A DNA stretch of 64,000 bases, taken from positions 1 through 64,000 of the forward strand of contig JBDSJD010000016.1 in NCBI GenBank assembly GCA_039917615.1. The letters are read 5' to 3'. The first letter of the stretch is position 1; every line of letters starts with the position of its first letter. Shown piece after piece: positions 8,208 through 14,311 of this stretch. The notes below the pieces were generated by a model. It was given only the letters and a program-made list of their open reading frames with translations, was not told the origin of the DNA and ran no database searches. The position numbers were made by a program, and so were the translations under genes. Origin of the DNA: ZC4RG30 sp039917615. Its GTDB lineage: Bacteria > Pseudomonadota > Gammaproteobacteria > Steroidobacterales > Steroidobacteraceae.

Positions 8208-9389
8208 GTGGCAGTGCAGTCCGGGGTAGGCAAGATTAGTCAACGGCGCAATGGCGGCATCGACGTTCTGCGGGGACTATCCATCTTGCTGGTCGTCATG
8301 CACCACATCGGTATCCGAATGCCGCTGTCCAAGACACCGGTCGCAAATCTGCTCCCACCCTGGCTGTTGCAGGGCCTGAACTTCAACGGCACCGAAGCCG
8401 TCATCATCTTTTTTGTCATATCGGGCTTCCTCATCACCCGGCGCTCGCAGGAACGCTGGGGAGATTTGAGGAACATCTCGGCGGGCGACTTCTACCTGTT
8501 GCGGGCGAGTCGCATCGCCCCGCTACTGCTACTGATCATTGCGATGCTGAGCCTGTGTCACCTGCTCGGCGTCCCGCGCTTTGTGATCGACAAGCCCGGT
8601 CAATCCCTCGGAGGCGCGATTGCATCGGCACTCGGCCTGTACCTGAATCGCTATGAAGGACTTTATGGATATCTGCCCGGAGGCTGGGATGTCATCTGGT
8701 CTCTTTCAATCGAAGAATTGTTCTATCTGGCATTCCCCCTGACGTGCCTGGTGCTGAGCCGAACCAGACTGCTGGTGCCGCTCCTGGTGCTTCTGGCAAT
8801 GTCCCTGCCCTTCTCACGCGCAGCATTGGCGGCGAGCGCCCCCGAGATCTGGCAGGAGAAGGCCTACCTGCCCGGCATGTCCGCCATTGCCGTGGGTGTG
8901 CTAGCGGCACTGCTGGTGCGGCGAATCCAGCGCCCCGCTCGAGTTGCGCTATTCACGCTGAGCTTGTTGGGTTGGGCCGGCATCTGCACGGTGCTGTTTT
9001 CAAGCAGTTGGGTCTGGAAACTCGTACATAGCGGCTTTGGGCTCTATCTTTCTATATCGGCCGCTTGCATCGTGATTAGTGCCCATTGGCGTCAATCGCT
9101 GAGCCCGAATCCGGCGCAGATACCTGGACTGGGCTGGCTGCGCTCGTGGGGCAGATTGAGCTACGAGATTTACCTGTCCCACATGTTCTGTGTTTTCGGC
9201 GGCTTGGCGATATTGAATGGCATCAACCTGAATCAGGCTTGGCGCTTTCTCGGTTACCTGCCGATACTGCTGGCTTGTTGGCTGGTCGGAATTGCTCTCT
9301 CCAGAGGATTCACATTGCCGATCGAACGCCACATTCGCCGGAAGCTTCGGCCAACCTCGAAGACTGACCTGATACGAAGCGTGTCATAG
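8208..9389 (+). CDS. Acyltransferase family 3 (OafA/YrhL/OatA membrane domain)
   Basis: An integral membrane O-acyltransferase, 393 residues with about ten hydrophobic segments. The family hallmark DVLRGLSILLVVMHHIGIR (about 18-36) holds the conserved Arg and His pair; FFVISGFLITRRSQERWG and WSLSIEELFYLAFPLTCLVL follow as usual. It lacks the extracytoplasmic SGNH domain of OatA-type peptidoglycan acetylases, so the acceptor is unknown: peptidoglycan, a surface polysaccharide or another glycan. GTG 8208 has AGGA nine bases upstream. Its promoter shares operators with the next two genes, which links it to their BlaI/M56 control. Some family members O-acetylate peptidoglycan and thereby block lytic transglycosylases; the neighbour encodes such an enzyme domain. 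Confidence 0.88.
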   Translation: MAVQSGVGKISQRRNGGIDVLRGLSILLVVMHHIGIRMPLSKTPVANLLPPWLLQGLNFNGTEAVIIFFVISGFLITRRSQERWGDLRNISAGDFYLLRASRIAPLLLLIIAMLSLCHLLGVPRFVIDKPGQSLGGAIASALGLYLNRYEGLYGYLPGGWDVIWSLSIEELFYLAFPLTCLVLSRTRLLVPLLVLLAMSLPFSRAALAASAPEIWQEKAYLPGMSAIAVGVLAALLVRRIQRPARVALFTLSLLGWAGICTVLFSSSWVWKLVHSGFGLYLSISAACIVISAHWRQSLSPNPAQIPGLGWLRSWGRLSYEIYLSHMFCVFGGLAILNGINLNQAWRFLGYLPILLACWLVGIALSRGFTLPIERHIRRKLRPTSKTDLIRSVS

Positions 9390-9481
9390 ATTGAACTCAA
9401 CAGGCCGGTGAGAAATGACGCCCGCGTCCCGAAGATCAATGACGTCAGAGCCGTGCCCTCGCCTTCCCGGCAGCCATCGAA

Positions 9482-9510
9482 TTGCTACCGACTAATAACT
9501 TAGTTATTCT
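9482..9510 (+). promoter_or_regulatory. Autoregulated promoter of the blaI-like/M56-SLT operon
   Basis: TTGCTA (9482-9487) and TATTCT (9505-9510) are 17 bases apart. The spacer contains ACTAA-TAAC-TTAGT (9491-9504), the same palindrome found twice at the acyltransferase promoter. BlaI/MecI repressors bind such dyads at their own promoter; this specific motif is inferred. The site lies about 80 bases upstream of the chosen blaI start. Confidence 0.65.
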
Positions 9511-9589
9511 CGCGCAATGGCCGACGAAATCCGCCACACCATACTGGCGAGCCGTCGAATTTCTCAGCAAACCAAGGCACGCGCCCCGC

Positions 9590-9979
9590 ATGAGACCAAG
9601 CACGAAGCATGTCCAGAAACCACTGACCACCACAGAACTTGAGATGATGAACGTAGTCTGGCGGCTGGGGCGCTGCACCGTACATCAGGTGATCGAAGAG
9701 CTGAGGCCGCACCGGACACTCGCCTACTCCAGTGTATCGACCATGGTGCGTATTCTGGAGCAGAAGGGATTTGTCAGCAGTGAGAAGGAGGGACGTGGCC
9801 ACTTGTACACACCATCGATTTCCAAGGAAACTTATCAGGTGCGCAGCCTGCGCCACATGGTGCAGCATGTGTTCGACGGCACCCCTACCCTTTTGGTGCA
9901 GCGCCTGGTGAATTCCGAGCAGCTGAACCCCGCAGACCTCGAGCGCATCAGGCGCTCAATCAGCAAGAAGAACCGCTGA
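9590..9979 (+). CDS. BlaI/MecI/CopY family transcriptional repressor
   Basis: A 129-residue winged-helix repressor. LTTTELEMMNVVWRLGRCTV then HQVIEELRPHRTLAYSSVST and MVRILEQKGFVSSEKEGRGH is the BlaI DNA-binding domain. The C-terminal helices for dimerisation and M56-dependent cleavage follow. ATG 9590 is chosen because it gives the family length; the longer in-frame reading from 9482 would start inside the promoter. The stop is two bases before the M56-SLT start, so the two are an operon like blaI-blaR1. It probably represses both its own promoter and the acyltransferase promoter. Confidence 0.87.
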   Translation: MRPSTKHVQKPLTTTELEMMNVVWRLGRCTVHQVIEELRPHRTLAYSSVSTMVRILEQKGFVSSEKEGRGHLYTPSISKETYQVRSLRHMVQHVFDGTPTLLVQRLVNSEQLNPADLERIRRSISKKNR

Positions 9980-9981
9980 TC

Positions 9982-11583
9982 GTGTCAGTCGCTTTTGTCA
10001 GTGCCTATCTGCTGGCGAATGCGCTCATCGTCCTGGCACTGCTGGTACTGGTCATAGCGCATAAGGGACTCTCGCAGCTCGGCCGGCAGGTACCTTACCG
10101 CAAGCAACTGCTGCTGGGGTTCGCGCTGACTGTTGTCGCGCTGACGGCTCCGTTCCTGGCTTTGACACCAGGCGACAGCACATTCATGCCAATGACGACG
10201 CAGGTATGGTCAGCTGACTCCATGCATACACTGGATGAGGCCTTCGAACACCAGGAACAGCCGGTTTTTTCTGCGGCTGGCCTTGAGGCCAGCATACCGG
10301 CAAGCACTCTGTCGCAGCTGCTGCTCTGTTTGTGTCTTGCCGGATTGCTCGTCGCACTTACAAGAGTATGGAGGGGCAATCGTGCGGCCAGGATGATCGC
10401 CAGTCGGGCCCACCTCGTCAGGCGCTCCGGCTCGTTACAGATACTGGCGACCGACGAAGTGACCGTGCCATTTTCGTTTTGGGTTCCGGGCATCTGCTAC
10501 ATCGTGGTACCCACTGCGCTGATTCTAAGGCCAGACGATTTTCGTATCGCCCTTCGTCACGAAGGTCAGCACCACCGTCATGGCGACTGCCGTAGCGTCT
10601 ATTTCATGGAATTGGTGCGGGGAGTGTTTCTGATAAATCCTGCGGCTCACATACTTTTCAGGTATCTGCAGTCCTTGCAGGAGTTTAGCTGCGACGAAGC
10701 AGTTGTCAGCAGAGCCAAGGTGACTCCGCAGAGGTACTGCGACTGTCTTCTGGCGATAGCCGAGGAATCAATTCGGACCCGACAGCGTGCCACCTGCTTG
10801 CAGATGGCGAACGGCGCACTCGGTAGCCAGCTGTCTCGCCGGATCCGTGCCGTGCTCCGCGGGCGCGAGCGGCATATTCCACGATGGGGTCTGCTAGCCT
10901 TGTCTGCAACCGCGGTATTCAGCGTTTTTGCCGCGGCAACCGCTCTTCAAGGGTCAATCCACGACAGAAGAATCTCCCTGGCTGAAGCTCAGACCATGGC
11001 CGCCGTGGCCCAGGCCGGAAGTGTGATGCCGATCGAGGTCAATGAAGAGGTTCTCGCTGAATTGAATCGTTTTGTCGGAACACCAGACGGACGCAGATTC
11101 ATGCTAGGTGCGCTGCAGAGAATGGCCGAATATGAGCCGATGATTTCGGCGCAGTTGCAGCTGCATAACCTGCCACAGGACCTGCTGGTAATTCCATTGG
11201 TGGAGTCCGGCTACAGAAATCTCGCTCAGAGCCCCAACCCCCGGCACGGTGCCGGAATCTGGATGTTCATCGAATCCACGGCGAGGAGTTTCGGGCTCGA
11301 TGCAGGAGAAGGCCGAGACGATCGACTTGATGCGGCAATGGAAACTCAGGCGGCAATGCATATGCTCTCCGGTCTTCACGAAGAATTCGGCGACTGGGGA
11401 CTCGCAGTGCTTGCCTACAACAGTGGTGGCGAGGCGGTGCGGCGGGCAATGACGGAAGTCGGAGCAACGGATGCCTTTACGGCAGTCCGCCACGGCTATG
11501 AGAACGACCGACACTATCTCGCCCGAGTCATCGCGGCACTCATTGTTTTCAAGAACGCCCGCCGCCTAGGATTCGATGACTGA
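9982..11583 (+). CDS. BlaR1-like M56 metallopeptidase fused to a lytic transglycosylase (SLT) domain
   Basis: A 533-residue membrane protein. Hydrophobic segments at about 5-27, 45-61, 108-127 and 302-320 frame an M56 domain with zinc motif HEGQH (193-197) and SCDEAV (236-241), as in BlaR1/MecR1. After the fourth helix, where BlaR1 carries its penicillin-binding sensor, there is an MltD-like lytic transglycosylase domain: VIPLVESGYRN with candidate catalytic Glu408, GIWMFIESTARSFGLDAGEG (425-444) and AVLAYNSGGEAV (475-486). In BlaR1 topology this part faces the periplasm. The protein could sense, or cut, peptidoglycan and trigger cleavage of the adjacent BlaI-like repressor. The start is GTG 9982, two bases after the repressor stop. 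Confidence 0.88.
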   Translation: MSVAFVSAYLLANALIVLALLVLVIAHKGLSQLGRQVPYRKQLLLGFALTVVALTAPFLALTPGDSTFMPMTTQVWSADSMHTLDEAFEHQEQPVFSAAGLEASIPASTLSQLLLCLCLAGLLVALTRVWRGNRAARMIASRAHLVRRSGSLQILATDEVTVPFSFWVPGICYIVVPTALILRPDDFRIALRHEGQHHRHGDCRSVYFMELVRGVFLINPAAHILFRYLQSLQEFSCDEAVVSRAKVTPQRYCDCLLAIAEESIRTRQRATCLQMANGALGSQLSRRIRAVLRGRERHIPRWGLLALSATAVFSVFAAATALQGSIHDRRISLAEAQTMAAVAQAGSVMPIEVNEEVLAELNRFVGTPDGRRFMLGALQRMAEYEPMISAQLQLHNLPQDLLVIPLVESGYRNLAQSPNPRHGAGIWMFIESTARSFGLDAGEGRDDRLDAAMETQAAMHMLSGLHEEFGDWGLAVLAYNSGGEAVRRAMTEVGATDAFTAVRHGYENDRHYLARVIAALIVFKNARRLGFDD

Positions 11584-11652
11584 CTGCGGTTTTCCGTAGA
11601 AGTGAATCAAGCCGAACCTTCATCGTTGGAGAAGCCAACCGCCCTAATCTAG

Positions 11653-11669
11653 GGAAACTCTGATTAACC
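11653..11669 (+). repeat. IS left inverted repeat
   Basis: GGAAACTCTGATTAACC; 13 of 17 positions match the inverted right end (12792-12808). Preceded by the CTAG target duplication. Confidence 0.8.
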
Positions 11670-11712
11670 GATGATGTCTGAAGCATAGGACATTTGCAGG
11701 GAAGATCGAGCA

Positions 11713-12666
11713 GTGAAGACCCAGACCCTTGCGGGATTCGAACGGTACGGGAAGACAACCAAGCGCGCGGCGTTTCTGGCGCAGATGGACAAGGCAGTGC
11801 CATGGTCGGATCTGTGCGCACTGATTGAGCCGGTGTATCCGAAAGCCGGCCCGCAGGGCGGCCGTCCACCGACCGGACTTGAGCGGATGCTGCGGATCCA
11901 CTTTCTGCAGGCCTGGTTCAGCCTGTCGGACCCCGGAGTGGAAGAGGCGCTGTACGACTCGGCGACGATGCGCAGCTTTGTGGGGATTGACCTCGGCGAG
12001 GAGCCTGTGCCGGATGAGACCACGGTGTTGAACTTCCGCCACCTGCTGGAAGAGCACAAGCTGGGTGAGCCGTTGCTCAAGGCGGTGAACCAGCATTTGA
12101 AGAGGAACGGAATCAAGGTGACGACCGGCACCATTGTGGATGCCACGATCATCAGCGCGCCGTCCTCAACAAAGAACGAGGACAAAGAGCGTGATCCGGA
12201 GATGCACCAGACGGCCAAGGGCAAGCAGTGGCACTTCGGGATGAAGGCGCACATCGGGGTGGACAGCAAGGAGAAGATCATCCACACGGTGAAGGCCTCA
12301 GCGGCCAATGTGGCGGATCGGGATGCGTTGCCGCATCTGCTGCATGGGAAGGAGACGCGCGTATGGGGTGATCAGGCCTACCGGGGCCAGGGTGTGGCGA
12401 TCCGCAAGACGGCACCCAAGGCCCTGGACTTCACCAACCAGCGTTATCGGTTCGGCAAGCGGGTCGATGAGCAAGAGCAGGCGCGCAACCGCACCAAGTC
12501 GCGCGTTCGATCCAAAGTCGAGCACGCGTTCTGGATCATCAAGGGGATCTTCAAGTTCACGAAGGTCCGGTACCGAGGCTTGGCCAAGAATCTGCACCGG
12601 TTGCAGGTGACCTGTGCGCTGGCGAACATCTACATGGTGCGGCGACGGTTGTTGCGGGCGATGTAG
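11713..12666 (+). CDS. IS5-family transposase
   Basis: A 317-residue DDE transposase in a single frame. The N-terminal DUF772-type domain (GGRPPTGLERMLRIHFLQAW, then DETTVLNFRHLLEEH) precedes the catalytic core. The acidic triad is visible as TIVDATIISAPSS, VWGDQAYRGQGV and SKVEHAFWIIKG. GTG 11713 is the start; it lies 60 bases inside the left end. No frameshift or stop, so the element is probably still mobile. Confidence 0.93.
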   Translation: MKTQTLAGFERYGKTTKRAAFLAQMDKAVPWSDLCALIEPVYPKAGPQGGRPPTGLERMLRIHFLQAWFSLSDPGVEEALYDSATMRSFVGIDLGEEPVPDETTVLNFRHLLEEHKLGEPLLKAVNQHLKRNGIKVTTGTIVDATIISAPSSTKNEDKERDPEMHQTAKGKQWHFGMKAHIGVDSKEKIIHTVKASAANVADRDALPHLLHGKETRVWGDQAYRGQGVAIRKTAPKALDFTNQRYRFGKRVDEQEQARNRTKSRVRSKVEHAFWIIKGIFKFTKVRYRGLAKNLHRLQVTCALANIYMVRRRLLRAM

Positions 12667-12791
12667 CAGGAAATGGCGGAACTCAGGACAAGAATGCAAT
12701 GAACAAGCCGACACTTGCCTTCAGATCAGTCCGACAACCGAAGATGACCTCGACCTGTCGCGCAATCATGGACTGCCGCGCTCCTGGCGCG

Positions 12792-12808
12792 GGTAGTTCA
12801 GAGCTTCC
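12792..12808 (-). repeat. IS right inverted repeat
   Basis: On the minus strand GGAAGCTCTGAACTACC, matching the left end over GGAA(A/G)CTCTGA and then partly. Followed by CTAG (12809-12812). Confidence 0.8.
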
Positions 12809-12878
12809 CTAGAAGTTCATAGGCATTCATCTTGTCAGGGGCGCCCCACTTTCCGTTCGAGTAACGCCCTTACACCTC

Positions 12879-13130
12879 TCAATCAGGATCAATGCTGCGG
12901 GACCCGAGCCGATCTTTCTCACCATTTAGCTCGGCCTCTATTTGCGAAGCTGGCGGCGGCGGAGGCATTCGACCGGAGGTGAAAAACAGAAGTGCCCAGC
13001 CAAAACTACTGGCCCGAGACTTTGGCTTGCGAGCAGCTCGTCGCGCCGCTCGAATTAGGAGCCACAACAGAAGAAAAGCCGAGCCAAGCACCAGGACCGT
13101 AGTGAGACCGCGAAGTAGATTATCTGACAT
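12879..13130 (-). CDS. Small hypothetical membrane protein
   Basis: 83 residues. One transmembrane helix near the N-terminus (TTVLVLGSAFLLLWLLI) is followed by a very basic stretch (RAARRAARKPKSR). A second hydrophobic patch comes next, then a Pro-rich SGRMPPPPPASQIEAEL and a charged tail. I do not recognise a named family. The start MSDNLLRGL (13130) is preferred; an in-frame start nine bases upstream exists. It lies on the same strand as, and downstream of, the rhomboid-like gene, 147 bases from its stop. The basic residues after the helix suggest an N-out, C-in orientation. Confidence 0.55.
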   Translation of the reverse strand: MSDNLLRGLTTVLVLGSAFLLLWLLIRAARRAARKPKSRASSFGWALLFFTSGRMPPPPPASQIEAELNGEKDRLGSRSIDPD

Positions 13131-13259
13131 AGGCGCCATTCCAAGGTCGAGTCGAGATCATGTGAGACGCCGCATGCTCGGGGCACAGTCGTTGAGCTCA
13201 AACTTGGCAGAACAGTCGGGCGGGGGCATTTTATGGCGATCCAGATCGCTGCATGCGGT

Positions 13260-13272
13260 TGTTGGGCGACAG
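13260..13272. repeat. 13-bp inverted copies flanking the rhomboid-like gene
   Basis: TGTTGGGCGACAG here is the exact inverse of CTGTCGCCCAACA at 14083-14095. The two lie 5 bases after the stop and 40 bases before the start of the rhomboid-like gene. They contain GTTGGGC and GCCCAAC, which fit the integron core patterns GTTRRRY and RYYYAAC. Neighbouring GCCGCATGC (13169-13177) and GCATGCGG (13251-13258) could form a stem. No complete attC fold or integrase is visible. Confidence 0.5.
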
Positions 13273-13277
13273 CATTG

Positions 13278-14042
13278 CTACTCCGCATTCCCTTTCCGAG
13301 CTTGAACAGCATGGACCACGCGATACCCAACCCACCCTATCATCAGCGGTATCACGTGCCACATTAGAGCCAAGAACGCGGACGGCGCCAGTGGAGTGGT
13401 GCGACATAGCAGCCATAGAACTACTAGAACGATAGCCGCCAACTCCAAAGCGATTGTCGCTCGCGGGTGCCGTTGCCACCCGGTTTGGTAGTACATAGCA
13501 AGCCGAACGCCGAAAATGTTGCACAGTAGAAGCGATCCGCCGCCGATGGGGAAACTACCGAGAGGATGAATGATCGACAGGGCGAATACGCCAGAGACGA
13601 TCGAAAGAAGAGCGACAACAGCGAAATTGCGCGTGCCAATTCGATGTTCGAGCTTCCCACCGACCATGAGCAACATCGCAGTATTGCCTGCCATATGCCA
13701 CCAGCCCATATGCGGGAACACGTAGGCCAACCAGGTCAGCACGACCGGAATCGACTGTCCTGGCAGTATGGAGAACCAAGTGGAGGGTGACCAAGCCGCA
13801 GAGGGCACAAAGCCGATCGCATTCAGCACCGACTTCCACCCGATCAGGGACTGAACGATGCAGATTGCCACGGTAATGGCCGATAGCGTAAGCGCACAAT
13901 AACTGCGCCTGATTAACCGCGGCGACCAGCCATCGGGCGAAATATATTTGAGCCCACCCCCTGACGATCGCGACATGACTGATGTGCCTGCTTTCTTGTG
14001 TGTCGACGAGCTGGACATCGGGGTGATTGAGTAGAATTTCAA
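13278..14042 (-). CDS. Rhomboid-like intramembrane protease, divergent active site
   Basis: A 254-residue membrane protein with about six helices. YVFPHMGWWHMAGNTAMLLM then VGGKLEHRIGTRNF is the rhomboid loop 1/TM2 region with its Asn. The usual Ser motif GxSG appears as PIGGGSLLL, and LMWHVIPLMIGWVGYRVVHA supplies the TM6 His followed by GxxxG. The Ser and His are thus present but the Gly after Ser is Leu. It may be active with altered specificity or be a pseudoprotease. Start ATG 14042; the first about 45 residues are Ser-rich and cytoplasmic in character. Confidence 0.68.
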   Translation of the reverse strand: MKFYSITPMSSSSTHKKAGTSVMSRSSGGGLKYISPDGWSPRLIRRSYCALTLSAITVAICIVQSLIGWKSVLNAIGFVPSAAWSPSTWFSILPGQSIPVVLTWLAYVFPHMGWWHMAGNTAMLLMVGGKLEHRIGTRNFAVVALLSIVSGVFALSIIHPLGSFPIGGGSLLLCNIFGVRLAMYYQTGWQRHPRATIALELAAIVLVVLWLLCRTTPLAPSAFLALMWHVIPLMIGWVGYRVVHAVQARKGNAE

Positions 14043-14311
14043 GGCCGACTTGAGCGGCTCTTACCGGTTGCAGACACTGGCACTGTCGCCCAACAGATAT
14101 CCAGTGGGCGCAGCAGATCGTTCACATCCAGGCCCGGAAGGGCGCAAAGCACCGTCTGATTCCGTTGCCGAGATCTCTGGCTGGCCAGCTGCTTCTGAAT
14201 TAGCAGCACTGGACGATTGAGTACGACACCCTTCCTTTTTTTTGATTGGTCATCAGGTGATCGCGCGATCTGCCGGGCGCTGCAGGACCCTTCACCTGTA
14301 GAATTCACGTC

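Larger units (their letters stand above)
11653..12808 (+). mobile_element. IS5-family insertion sequence, complete (1156 bp)
   Basis: The element is bounded by imperfect inverted repeats starting GGAA(A/G)CTCTGA and flanked on both sides by CTAG (11649-11652 and 12809-12812), a 4-bp YTAR-type target duplication typical of the IS5 group. It carries one intact transposase gene. It landed 69 bases after the M56-SLT stop and does not break a gene I can recognise. Intact ends and frame suggest recent insertion. Confidence 0.88.

Noticed and set aside
14236..14243. Run of eight T upstream of mutS as a possible phase-variable tract or terminator
   Set aside because: It is about 70 bases upstream of mutS, not in a coding frame, not between recognisable promoter elements and has no stem before it.
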